Positions 1 through 7,122 of a DNA stretch of 19,521 nucleotides are shown one piece after another. Origin of the DNA: Candidatus Rokuibacteriota bacterium (GTDB lineage: Bacteria; Methylomirabilota; Methylomirabilia; Rokubacteriales; JACPHL01); the NCBI GenBank assembly GCA_016188625.1, contig JACPHL010000098.1:1-19521 (forward strand), in the 5' to 3' direction. The position numbers were made by a program, and so were the translations under genes. The notes under the pieces are model-generated. The model saw nothing but the letters and a program-made list of their open reading frames with translations, was not told the DNA's origin and searched no databases. The first letter of the stretch is position 1. The number at the start of each line of letters is the position of its first letter.

Positions 1-2
1 TG

Positions 3-686
3 CCCGGGACCCTCTATGTGGTGGCGACCCCCCTCGGGAACCTGGAGGACATCACCCTGCGCGCCCTCCGGGTCCTGAAGGAGGCCGACCTGATCGCGGC
101 CGAGGACACCCGCCGGACGCGGACCCTGCTCGTCCGGTACGGGATCGCGACCCCCACCACCAGCTACTTCGAGCACAACCGGGCCCGGAAGGCGCCCTAC
201 CTCCTCCGCCTGCTCCGCGAGGGGAAGACGGTGGCCCTGGTCACGGACGCCGGGACCCCCGGGATCTCGGACCCGGGCGCCGACCTGGTGCGGGAGGCGC
301 GCGAGGCCGGGATCCCGGTGGTCCCGATCCCGGGCCCCTCGGCGGTCACCGCGGCCCTGTCGGTGGCGGGGCTCCCGGCGGACCGGTTCGTCTTCGAGGG
401 GTTCCTCCCCGTCAAGGCGGGGCGCCGGCTCGCCAGGCTCCGGGAGCCCAGGGCCCTCGGGCGGACCGTGGTGATCTACGAGGGTCCCCACCGGGTCCCC
501 GAGACCCTGGCCGCGATCCGGGAGGTCTTCGGGCCGGTGGAGGTGGTCCTGGCCCGGGAGCTGACGAAGCAGTTCGAGGAGATCAGGCGGGGGCCCCCCG
601 AGGCCCTGCTGGCGGCCTTCGGGGAGCGGCCGATCAGGGGCGAGGTCACCCTGATCCTCCCGGCCGTGAGGATTCCGTCCGAGTAA
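3..686 (+). CDS. rsmI: 16S rRNA (cytidine1402-2'-O)-methyltransferase RsmI, 5' partial
   Basis: This is a SAM-dependent tetrapyrrole-methylase-fold enzyme that 2'-O-methylates C1402 of 16S rRNA in the decoding centre. The frame is open from the window edge and reads PGTLYVVATPLGNLEDIT, so the true start lies upstream; the GTG at 18 is internal to the conserved N-terminal strand. Family motifs are VATPLGNL near the start, AEDTRRTRTLL, the SAM-site stretch VTDAGTPGISDPG, the PGPSAVTAALSVAGLP block, FEGFLP and LARELTKQFEE. The protein ends shortly after GEVTLIL, so it lacks the C-terminal extension found in longer RsmI proteins. In Bacillus the orthologue lies in the same neighbourhood as tmk, holB, ricT, metS and tatD, which are also in this window. 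The identification is firm; only the N-terminus is missing. Confidence 0.95.
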   Translation, partial: PGTLYVVATPLGNLEDITLRALRVLKEADLIAAEDTRRTRTLLVRYGIATPTTSYFEHNRARKAPYLLRLLREGKTVALVTDAGTPGISDPGADLVREAREAGIPVVPIPGPSAVTAALSVAGLPADRFVFEGFLPVKAGRRLARLREPRALGRTVVIYEGPHRVPETLAAIREVFGPVEVVLARELTKQFEEIRRGPPEALLAAFGERPIRGEVTLILPAVRIPSE

Positions 687-767
687 GGCTGTGCGCTTTT
701 GCGCTCTGGGCCCTCGGCTCGCGGATGGATGGTCCGCTCCGAGCGCGGGCTTCGACCGCGCAACCTT

Positions 768-808
768 GGGGGGAGGTCTCGGAAGGGGGGTGTAACCCCC
801 CTCCGAGT
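768..808 (-). repeat. Intergenic hairpin repeat, copy A
   Basis: The palindrome has arms CTCGGAAGGGGGG and CCCCCCTCCGAG around a TGTAA loop, flanked on the left by GGGGGGAGGT. Its reverse complement matches the copies at 2430-2471 and 16416-16458 over about 41 nt with only a few differences, mostly in the loop. This copy lies in the rsmI-thiD gap, upstream of the thiD promoter, in the opposite orientation to the other copies relative to the plus strand. There is no U-tract, so it is not a standard intrinsic terminator. Confidence 0.85.
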
Positions 809-812
809 GTTC

Positions 813-841
813 TTGAGGGTCCTCTACCGCTGGTCTATACT
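813..841 (+). promoter_or_regulatory. Sigma70-type promoter for thiD-tatC
   Basis: TTGAGG (813-818) and TATACT (836-841) are separated by 17 bp, close to the sigma70 consensus and conspicuous in this GC-rich background. Transcription would begin near 848, giving a leader of roughly 33 nt before the thiD ATG at 881. No TPP riboswitch core fits in this short leader. Confidence 0.65.
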
Positions 842-880
842 GGGGGTCGTGACCGCCGAAACCCTCTGCCTCCGCGCGCG

Positions 881-1672
881 ATGTCCGCGATCCCCAAGGC
901 CCTGACGATCGCCGGATCGGACTCCGGCGGCGGGGCCGGGATCCAGGCCGACCTGAAGACCTTCACGGCCTTCCGGGTCTACGGCGTCTCGGTCCTCACC
1001 GCGATCACGGCCCAGAACTCCCTCGGGGTCCAGGGGGTCCAGAACCTCCCGCCCGAGTTCGTGGCCCGCCAGCTCGAGTCGGTCCTCGGGGACATCGGCG
1101 CCGACGCGGTCAAGACCGGGATGCTCTCCACCGCCCTGATCATCCGCGCGGTCGCCTCCGGGCTCCGCGAGCACCGCGTCGAGCGGCTCGTCGTGGACCC
1201 GGTGATGGTCGCGAAGTCCGGCGATCCCCTCCTCGAGCCCGAGGCCCGGGCGGCCCTGGTCCGGGAGATCCTTCCGCTCGCCCTGGTGGTGACCCCGAAC
1301 CTCCACGAGGCGGCTGCCCTGGCCGGGCTCCCGGTGGGGACCCCCGAGGAGATGGAGGAGGCCGCCCGGCGCATCCACCGGCTCGGCCCCCGCCACGTCC
1401 TGGTCAAGGGCGGCCACCTGAAGGGGGATGCCCTTGACCTGCTCTTCGACGGCCAGGCCTTCATCCCCTTCCGCGCCGAGCGGATCCCCACGCCGCCCAC
1501 CCACGGGACCGGCTGCACCTATTCGGCGGCCATCGCCGCGGGCCTGGCCCGGGGCCTCCACCTCTCCGAGGCGGTGGGCGAGGCCAAGCGCTACGTGACC
1601 CGGGCGATCCGCGAGGGGTTCGCCGTCGGCCGGGGGGTCGGCTCCCTGCGCCACTTCCTGGAGGGCTGGTGA
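881..1672 (+). CDS. thiD: Hydroxymethylpyrimidine/phosphomethylpyrimidine kinase ThiD
   Basis: This cytosolic ribokinase-fold kinase phosphorylates HMP and then HMP-phosphate to HMP-pyrophosphate for thiamine synthesis. The 263-residue protein starts [18 protein letters not shown]. It carries the substrate motif [63 protein letters not shown] and the C-terminal anion-hole/catalytic signature [17 protein letters not shown]. The ATG at 881 is chosen because homology begins there and the promoter lies just upstream; the open frame reaches back to 725 but would run through the hairpin repeat. There is no obvious Shine-Dalgarno sequence. The stop overlaps the tatC ATG by one base (TGATG), implying translational coupling. 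Confidence 0.95.
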   Translation: MSAIPKALTIAGSDSGGGAGIQADLKTFTAFRVYGVSVLTAITAQNSLGVQGVQNLPPEFVARQLESVLGDIGADAVKTGMLSTALIIRAVASGLREHRVERLVVDPVMVAKSGDPLLEPEARAALVREILPLALVVTPNLHEAAALAGLPVGTPEEMEEAARRIHRLGPRHVLVKGGHLKGDALDLLFDGQAFIPFRAERIPTPPTHGTGCTYSAAIAAGLARGLHLSEAVGEAKRYVTRAIREGFAVGRGVGSLRHFLEGW

Positions 1673-2397
1673 TGGCGCGCCATGTGACCGACGCTCAGAT
1701 GCCGTTCCTCGCCCACCTGGGGGAGCTCCGCAAGCGGATCATCTGGACCGTGGCGGCCATCGGCCTCGGCTTCGTGGCGACGTTCTCCTTCTCGGAACGG
1801 ATCGTCACGTTCCTGGCCCGACCGCTACCGGCGAAGCTCGTCGCCCTCGCGCCGGTGGAGACCCTGTGGGTCAACATCAAGGTCGCGATGCTCGCCGGCT
1901 TGTTCCTCACGCTGCCCTTCGTCCTGTACCAGGTCTGGGCCTTTATCGCCCCGGGGCTGCACCGACACGAGCGCCGCTTCGCCATCCCCTTCGTCCTCGT
2001 CGGGACGGTGCTCTTCACCATCGGTGGGGCCTTCTCCCTCCTGGTGGTCGTCCCGTTCGCCAGCCAGTTCCTCTGGACCTACAAGACCGCTGACGTCATC
2101 ATCCCGATGTGGTCGGCGAATTTCTACATCGGCTTCGTCGTCCGCTTCACGTTCGCCTTCGGGCTGGCCTTCCAGCTCCCGCTCGCCGTGACCCTGGCCG
2201 CCAAGATGGGGCTCGTGACCCCGCAGTTCCTGGCCAAGAACCGGAAGTACGCCGTCCTCTTCTGTGCCATCGCCGCGGCCATCTTGACGCCGACGCCGGA
2301 TGCCTTCAACATGATGTTGATGGCCGGCCCGATGTACGTCCTCTACGAGGTGGGGATCATCGCCGCCCGGCTCTTCGGCCGGCGGTTCCCCAAGTAA
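1672..2397 (+). CDS. tatC: Sec-independent protein translocase subunit TatC
   Basis: TatC is the integral-membrane receptor of the twin-arginine pathway. It binds RR signal peptides and recruits TatA/TatB to export folded, often cofactor-bearing proteins. The 241-residue protein has the N-terminal signature FLAHLGELRKRII, the first periplasmic-loop motif FIAPGLHRHERRF, six predicted hydrophobic segments and the late motif ILTPTPDAF followed by GPMYVLYEVG. The ATG at 1672 shares its A with the thiD stop; an in-frame GTG at 1669 is possible but less likely. No tatA/B gene is present here. Export of molybdenum or tungsten enzymes, for which this window has uptake genes, commonly uses Tat, but no functional link is shown. 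Confidence 0.95.
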   Translation: MARHVTDAQMPFLAHLGELRKRIIWTVAAIGLGFVATFSFSERIVTFLARPLPAKLVALAPVETLWVNIKVAMLAGLFLTLPFVLYQVWAFIAPGLHRHERRFAIPFVLVGTVLFTIGGAFSLLVVVPFASQFLWTYKTADVIIPMWSANFYIGFVVRFTFAFGLAFQLPLAVTLAAKMGLVTPQFLAKNRKYAVLFCAIAAAILTPTPDAFNMMLMAGPMYVLYEVGIIAARLFGRRFPK

Positions 2398-2429
2398 CCC
2401 CTTGCGCCTCCCCGGTGCTTCTGCTAAAA

Positions 2430-2471
2430 GACTCGGAGGGGGGCTAACGCCCCCCTTCCGAACCTCCACCC
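2430..2471 (+). repeat. Intergenic hairpin repeat, copy B
   Basis: The element is a GACTCGGAGGGGGGC arm, a TAAC loop and a GCCCCCCTTCCGA arm followed by ACCTCCACCC. It is nearly identical to copy C at 16416-16458 and to the reverse complement of copy A. It lies 32 bp past the tatC stop and runs up against the first recognisable PC4 codons, so it is the natural suspect for the missing 5' end of that gene. Confidence 0.88.
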
Positions 2472-2475
2472 AGGG

Positions 2476-2703
2476 GAGCGCCGGGTCTCGCTGCGCGAGT
2501 ACCGCGGCCACCCGTTCATCGATATCCGGGTCTACTACAAGCCGGCCGAGGGCGAGCCGGGGCCCACCCGCAAGGGGGTCACCCTCAACCCGGAGCTCTA
2601 CCCCGAGCTGAAGAAGGCCCTCCTGGCCCTGGAGCACGCCCTGGTGAAGCACCGCCTCCTGGACCGCGAGGCCATCGAGGCCGCGATGGCGGAGGAAGGG
2701 TAA
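2476..2703 (+). CDS. PC4/p15 transcriptional coactivator-like protein, no canonical start codon
   Basis: The reading frame gives ERRVSLREYRGHPFIDIRV, then YYKPAEGEPGPTRKGVTLN, then a helical C-terminus ending EAAMAEEG. The VSLREYRG, IDIRVYY and PTRKGVTL pattern is that of the PC4/Sub1 single-stranded nucleic-acid-binding fold, which has bacterial members that bind ssDNA as dimers. In-frame upstream there is a TAA at 2425-2427, then the hairpin repeat, and no ATG, GTG or TTG before the domain begins; the first GTG (about 2644) is far inside it. The gene therefore either uses a rare start codon, has lost its 5' end to the repeat, or carries a sequence error. Fifteen bases separate its stop from the helicase gene. 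The domain call is fairly secure; whether it is expressed is not. Confidence 0.65.
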   Translation, partial: ERRVSLREYRGHPFIDIRVYYKPAEGEPGPTRKGVTLNPELYPELKKALLALEHALVKHRLLDREAIEAAMAEEG

Positions 2704-2718
2704 GGCGTTTCCGCCCCG

Positions 2719-3975
2719 ATGAGGTTCCAGGACCTGGACCTCCCCGCCCCGGTCTTCCAGGGGATCGGGGCCGCGGGGTTTGAGGTCCCGACCCCGATCC
2801 AGGAGGCCGCCCTCCCCGTCGCCCTCAAGGGGAAGGACGTCGCGGGCCAGTCCCAGACCGGGACCGGGAAGACCGCCGCGTTCCTCATCGCCCTCTTCAC
2901 GCGCCTCCTCCGCACCCCGCCGCCGCCCCCCGGGCCGACGACCGCGCCGCGGGCCCTCATCATCGCCCCCACCCGCGAGCTGGTGGTCCAGCTCGAGGCC
3001 GACGCCCGGCTCCTCGGGCGGTTCACCGGCCTCCGGATCGTCGCCGTCTACGGGGGGGTGGACTACGCCCGCCAGCGTGAGGCCCTGCACCAGCCCACGG
3101 ACCTCCTCGTCGGGACCCCCGGGCGCCTCATCGACTATCTGAAGCAGCGGGTCTGGTCGCCGGCCCGGGTGGAGGTGCTGGTCATCGACGAGGCGGACCG
3201 GATGTTCGACATGGGGTTCATCGCCGACATCCGCTACCTCTGCCGCCGCCTGCCGCCCCCCGAGCGGCGCCAATCCTTCCTCTTCTCGGCCACGCTCTCC
3301 TTCCGCGTCCTCGAGCTGACCTGGGAGTTCATGAACAACCCCACGCAGATCACCGTGAGCGGCCGGCAGCTCACCGTGGAGCAGGTCGAGCAGCTCCTCT
3401 ACCACGTGGGGCGGCACGAGAAGCTCCGCCTCCTCCTGGGGCTCCTGGCCCGGGAGGGCGGGGAGCGGGTGCTGATCTTCACCAACACCCGCGCCGAGGC
3501 CGCCCGCCTGGTGGAGCGCCTCCGGCGGAACGGCCGGGAGGCTCGGGCCCTGACCGGCGACCTCGACCAGCGGCAGCGGCTCCGGACCCTGGCGGCCTTC
3601 AAGGAGGGGCGGCTGCCCATCCTGGTGGCGACCGACGTCGCCTCCCGCGGGCTCCACATCGAGGCGGTGAGCCACGTCATCAACTGGGATCTCCCCCAGG
3701 ACGCCGAGGACTACGTCCACCGGATCGGCCGGACCGCCCGGGCCGGGGCCGCGGGGAAGGCGATCAGCCTGGTGGACGAGCGGAGCGCGTTCGGGCTCGA
3801 GGCGGTGGAGCGGCTGATCGGGCAGCGGATCCGGGTGGAGTGGGCCGAGGACGACCTCTTCCTCCCCGAGGTCAGGCCGACCGCAGAGGAGCGCCGGCGG
3901 TTCGCCGAGGAGCGGACCGCCCGCGGCCATCCGCGGGACCGGGGCCGGGGCGGGCCCCGCCGGTCGCGGCGCTGA
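2719..3975 (+). CDS. rhlB: DEAD-box ATP-dependent RNA helicase, RhlB-like
   Basis: This 418-residue RNA helicase has two RecA domains. In the first: F3 and GFEVPTPIQ of the Q motif, Walker A QTGTGKT (about 46-52), PTREL (84-88), TPGR (133-136), DEAD (157-160) and SAT (190-192). In the second: FTNTRAEA, ATDVASRG (304-311) and HRIGRTARAG (334-343). Details such as DVAGQSQTGTGKTAAF, RLIDYLKQ, RMFDMGFIADIR and the SFRVLEL segment after SAT resemble Escherichia coli RhlB more than RhlE, CsdA or DbpA. The C-terminal tail is short, basic and Arg/Gly-rich, typical of nonspecific RNA binding. RhlB partners RNase E in gammaproteobacteria; whether that holds here is unknown. The placement next to a PC4-type nucleic-acid-binding gene is suggestive only. 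Confidence 0.92.
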   Translation: MRFQDLDLPAPVFQGIGAAGFEVPTPIQEAALPVALKGKDVAGQSQTGTGKTAAFLIALFTRLLRTPPPPPGPTTAPRALIIAPTRELVVQLEADARLLGRFTGLRIVAVYGGVDYARQREALHQPTDLLVGTPGRLIDYLKQRVWSPARVEVLVIDEADRMFDMGFIADIRYLCRRLPPPERRQSFLFSATLSFRVLELTWEFMNNPTQITVSGRQLTVEQVEQLLYHVGRHEKLRLLLGLLAREGGERVLIFTNTRAEAARLVERLRRNGREARALTGDLDQRQRLRTLAAFKEGRLPILVATDVASRGLHIEAVSHVINWDLPQDAEDYVHRIGRTARAGAAGKAISLVDERSAFGLEAVERLIGQRIRVEWAEDDLFLPEVRPTAEERRRFAEERTARGHPRDRGRGGPRRSRR

Positions 3976-3982
3976 ACAGCCC

Positions 3983-5523
3983 GTGTTCGACGTCCTGATC
4001 CGGGGCGGGACGGTGGTGGACGGCACGGGCGCGCCCGCCCGGCCAGCGGACGTCGCGGTCGAGGGCGGGCGGGTCGTCGCCGTCGAGCCGCGCCTCGCTG
4101 CGGAAGGCCGCCGCACCCTCGAGGCCGACGGCCTGCTGGTCGCCCCGGGGTTCATCGACATCCATACCCACTCGGACTTCTTCCTCCTCCAGGTCCCCTC
4201 GGCCGAGTCGAAGCTCCGCCAGGGGGTGACCACCGAGGTGATCGGGATGTGCGGCTTCTCCCCGGCCCCGGCGGTCCCCGAGCGCCTGGCCCTCCTCCAG
4301 GATCACGTGGCCTTCCTCGCCCCCCGGCTCCCCTGGGACTGGCGCGGCTTCGGGGAGTGGTGCGCGCGCCTCCGGGGGGCGGGGCTCTCGGTGAACGTGG
4401 TCCCCTTCGTGGGGCACGGGGCGATCCGGATCGCGGCCATGGGCTTCGAGCGCCGCCCCCCGACCCCCGAGGAGCTCCGGACGATGGAGGCCCTGGTCGC
4501 CCGGGCGATGGACGAGGGGGCGTTCGGACCGCCGCCCCACCCGCCGTCGGCGTTCTGCGCGCCGAACAGCCAGCGCAGACCCCGGCGGCGGCAGGAATCG
4601 GCCAGTTCTGATCCGCAGAGGCGATCGCGATCGGGGAGGCCGCGGGATGCCCGGTCCAGATCGCCCATCTCAAGGCCGCGGGGCGGGAGAACTGGCCGAA
4701 GATGGAGGCGGCCCTCCGCGCCCTCGACGCCGCCCGGGCCCGGGGGGTCGAGGTGACGGCGGACATCTACCCCTACACCGCCGGCTCAACGACCCTGTCG
4801 AGCCTCCTCCCCCCGTGGATGCACGACGGCGGCATGCCGCGTCTCCTCGAGCGGCTCGCCGATCCGGCGAGTCGGCGGCGGCTCCTCGACGAGTGCGCGG
4901 TCGGCGACGAGGGGTGGCTCGCCGCCAACGGCCGCACCACCTGGGAGGAGGTCCTGATCGCGGGGGCGCCGGCCTGTCGCGAGGCGGAGGGGCAGACCCT
5001 GGCGGCCCTGGCACAGACCCGCGGGCGGCCGGGCGCGGAGGTCCTGATCGAGGTCCTCCTCGAGGCCCGCGGCGCGGTGACGATGGTCCACTTCCTCATG
5101 GCCGAGGGGAACGTCGCCCGGGGGCTCGCCCACCCGCAGGTCATGGTCGGCTCGGACAGCCTCGGCCTCGCCGCCGGGCCGGGCCCCCATCCGGGCCGCC
5201 CCCATCCGAGGATGTACGGGACCTTCCCGCGCGTGCTCGGGACCTACGTCCGGGAGCGGCGCCTCCTCGGCTGGGAGGAGGCGATCCGCAAGATGACCGG
5301 GATGCCGGCCGCCACGCTCGGCCTCCGCGACCGCGGGGTGATCCGCCCCGGGGCGGCGGCGGACCTGGTGGTCCTCGACCCGGCCACCGTGGCCGACCGC
5401 GCCGGCTACGAGGCGCCGCATCGGTATCCCGAGGGGATCCGGTGGGTCCTGGTCAACGGCGCGGTGGTCCTGGACGACGGCGTCATGCGCCCGGTCCCGG
5501 CGGGGCGGGTGCTGACTCCCTGA
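3983..5523 (+). pseudogene. N-acyl-D-amino-acid deacylase (D-aminoacylase), disrupted
   Basis: This is an amidohydrolase-superfamily metalloenzyme that removes the acyl group from N-acyl-D-amino acids. The N-terminal half (GTG at 3983) has FDVLIRGGTVVDGTG, the metal-binding DIHTHSD, the GMCGFSPAP cysteine block and VPFVGHGAIR, and is intact to MDEGAFG ending near 4528. Homology resumes in another frame at about 4615 with AEAIAIGEAAGCPVQIAHLK and continues through VTADIYPYTAGST, MVGSDSLGLA, MYGTFPRVLG, MTGMPAATLGL and GAAADLVVLDP to the stop at 5521-5523. About 48 conserved codons, including the region that carries SHIRGE in relatives, are replaced by about 86 unrelated bases with a frame change, so no full-length enzyme can be made. 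Either the gene is dead or the assembly joined two molecules here. Confidence 0.85.
4525..4614 (-). other. Embedded terpene-cyclase/prenyltransferase QW-repeat fragment
   Basis: The minus strand of this segment reads LRWLFGAQNADGGWGGGP (4578 down to 4525). This is a textbook QW motif (Q-x3-GGW type) of squalene-hopene cyclase and prenyltransferase/squalene-oxidase repeat proteins. It occupies exactly the stretch where the deacylase gene loses its own sequence, and has no continuation of that family on either side. It is interpreted as a short foreign fragment joined into the deacylase, by recombination or by misassembly. A chance match cannot be excluded at this length, although the motif is specific. 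Confidence 0.5.
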
Positions 5524-5545
5524 GCCCGGCCCGGGGCCCATCCCC

Positions 5546-5575
5546 TTGACAGTGCGCCGGTCGCCGTGGTAAGCG
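5546..5575 (+). promoter_or_regulatory. Promoter of the molybdate/tungstate operon
   Basis: A perfect -35 TTGACA (5546-5551) is followed after 17-18 bp by a weak -10 (GTAAGC or TAAGCG around 5569-5575). The expected start point near 5582 abuts the palindromic operator. The -35 plus weak -10 arrangement resembles the second promoter at 9776, which has a much better -10. Confidence 0.55.
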
Positions 5576-5582
5576 TAGGGCT

Positions 5583-5606
5583 CGATATGTCGGGTCAAAC
5601 ATATCG
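5583..5606 (+). promoter_or_regulatory. ModE-type operator (24-bp palindrome)
   Basis: Perfect 8-bp half sites CGATATGT and ACATATCG flank an 8-bp spacer. The total length of 24 bp and the outer CG..TAT / ATA..CG pattern match the known Escherichia coli modA operator (half sites CGTTATAT and ACATAACG with the same spacing). It is an AT-rich island in GC-rich DNA, immediately downstream of the predicted transcription start and before a ModE-like gene. Repression by its own product when oxyanion is plentiful is inferred. Confidence 0.75.
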
Positions 5607-5625
5607 CCGGCGGCGCCTCCTCGAG

Positions 5626-5952
5626 GTGAAGACCAAGGTCTGGTTCGAGGCCGGGGGACGGTTCGTGCTCGGCGAGGGCGGGATCGCCCTGCTCGACGCC
5701 ATCCGGGAGCTGGGCTCGATCCAGCAGGCGGCCCGCCGGCTCGGCTGGTCCTACCGCCACACCTGGGGGTACATCCGGAACATGGAGGAGAGCGCCGGGG
5801 TCAGGTTCATCGAGCGGACCCGGGGCGGCCGGGCCGGCGGCGGGGCCCGCCTCACCCCGGAGGGAAAGGAGTTCCTGCGCCGGTACGGCACCTTCCGCCG
5901 CGCGCTGGCGCGGCTGGTGGACGGGCGGTTCCGGAGGGTGTTCTTGGCTTAG
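5626..5952 (+). CDS. ModE-like winged-helix transcriptional regulator (HTH domain only)
   Basis: This small DNA-binding protein (108 residues from GTG 5626) matches the N-terminal domain of ModE, the LysR-like winged helix that controls molybdate genes. Features are FVLGEGGIALLDAIRELGSI, the helix-turn-helix around QQAARRLGWSYRHTWGYIRNM (about 33-53), and the wing FIERTRGGRAGGGARLT (about 61-77), whose R-G-G-x-x-G-G-G-A-x-L-T is diagnostic. It has no C-terminal Mop/TOBE ligand domains. In-frame starts also exist at ATG 5587 and GTG 5566, but these lie inside the operator and the promoter respectively; none of the three has a clear Shine-Dalgarno sequence. It heads the operon with MOT1 and TupABC and probably autoregulates through the adjacent palindrome. 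Confidence 0.88.
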   Translation: MKTKVWFEAGGRFVLGEGGIALLDAIRELGSIQQAARRLGWSYRHTWGYIRNMEESAGVRFIERTRGGRAGGGARLTPEGKEFLRRYGTFRRALARLVDGRFRRVFLA

Positions 5953-5989
5953 GCGGCGCGGTGCTTTCCTCTGTGCGACGAGAGCGGGG

Positions 5990-7120
5990 ATGAGGATCGG
6001 CGGGAACGACTACAGCTTGCGCGAGCTGGCCGGGGCCTTCGGCGATCTCGGCACCCTCATCCCCTTCCTCGTAGGCTACATCACCATCACCGGGATGGAC
6101 CCGGTCGGGGTCCTCGTAGCCTTCGGGCTCTTCAAGATCGTCGCCGGGCTCTACTTCAAGACCCCCGTCCCGGTCCAGCCGATGAAGGCGATCGGCACGG
6201 CCGCGATCAGCCATCCGGGCGTGATCACCCCCGGTGCCATCTGGGCCTCCGGGCTGTTCACCGGACTCCTCTGGCTGGCGATGGGGCTCACGGGCGCGGT
6301 GACCTGGATCGCCAGGATCACGAGCCGTCCCGTCGTCCACGGCCTCGTCCTCGGCCTGGGGCTCGGGTTCATCCTCCAAGGGGTCAAGCTGATGGAGGGG
6401 GATCTCCTCCTGGCCGCGGTCGCCGTCGCCCTGACCTTCGTCCTGCTCTCCCTGGAGCGGGTGCCGGCGATGCTCCTCCTCCTCGCCTTCGGCGTGACCG
6501 TGGCCGTGGTCCGCGAACCCGTCCTCCTGGGCGAGCTGGCGCGGCTTTCGTTTCACCTGCGGCTCCCCGCCTTCGGCTTGACCGGGATCGGGTGGGGAGA
6601 CCTCGCGACGGGCGTGATCGTCCTCGGTCTCCCCCAGGCGGCGCTCACGCTGGGAAACGCCATCGTCGCCTTTACCGAGGAGAACAACGCCCTTTTTCCG
6701 AACCGGCCTGTGACCGTGAGGGCGATCGCGGTCAACCACGGGATCATGAACCTCGTCGGGACCAGTATGAGCGGCGTGCCGATGTGCCACGGCGCCGGAG
6801 GGATGGCGGGCCACGTCCGGTTCGGCGCCCGCACCGGCGGGGCCCTGGTGATCCTCGGGAGCCTCATCCTGTTCATCGGGCTCTTCCTGGCCGACTCGGT
6901 GGAGACGCTGTTCAAGCTCTTTCCCCAGGCGCTCCTGGGCGTGATCCTCATGTTCGCGGGGCTCGAGCTGGCTGCCGGCGTTCAAGGGAACCACTTCGAC
7001 CGGAGAGACCGGTACGTCATGCTCCTCGCCGCAGGGGTGGCCATGTGGAACATGGGCGCCGGCTACCTGGCCGGGATCGCCCTGTGGCACGCCTTCCACC
7101 GGGGATGGCTGAAGGCCTGA
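5990..7120 (+). CDS. MOT1-family molybdate (sulfate-like) transporter
   Basis: This 376-residue polytopic inner-membrane protein is related to plant/algal MOT1 molybdate transporters and more distantly to SulP permeases. It has about ten hydrophobic segments and the family signatures FGDLGTLIPFLVGY, TPVPVQPMKAIGTAAIS, a late PQAALTLGNAIVAFTEEN and VPMCHGAGGMAGHVRFG. There is no STAS domain, as expected for MOT1. It would import molybdate as a secondary transporter. It lies 37 bp after the ModE-like gene and 2 bp before the likely tupA start, so it is in the same operon. Combining a secondary MOT1 carrier with a Tup ABC importer under one ModE-type site suggests two uptake routes with different affinity or metal preference; this is an inference. 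Confidence 0.88.
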   Translation: MRIGGNDYSLRELAGAFGDLGTLIPFLVGYITITGMDPVGVLVAFGLFKIVAGLYFKTPVPVQPMKAIGTAAISHPGVITPGAIWASGLFTGLLWLAMGLTGAVTWIARITSRPVVHGLVLGLGLGFILQGVKLMEGDLLLAAVAVALTFVLLSLERVPAMLLLLAFGVTVAVVREPVLLGELARLSFHLRLPAFGLTGIGWGDLATGVIVLGLPQAALTLGNAIVAFTEENNALFPNRPVTVRAIAVNHGIMNLVGTSMSGVPMCHGAGGMAGHVRFGARTGGALVILGSLILFIGLFLADSVETLFKLFPQALLGVILMFAGLELAAGVQGNHFDRRDRYVMLLAAGVAMWNMGAGYLAGIALWHAFHRGWLKA

Positions 7121-7122
7121 GG

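Noticed and set aside
684-715. Intrinsic terminator after rsmI at the GCGCTTTTGCGC sequence
   Set aside because: The stem is only 4 bp with a T loop and has no U-tract after it.
848-880. TPP riboswitch upstream of thiD
   Set aside because: The leader is only about 33 nt and lacks the CUGAGA and ACCUGA-type core motifs.
1825-4233. Very long minus-strand open frame opposite tatC, PC4, rhlB and the deacylase
   Set aside because: It is antisense to genes with clear family motifs and rich in Gly, Arg, Pro, Glu and His; long stop-free shadows are expected at this GC content. It also passes through hairpin repeat B.
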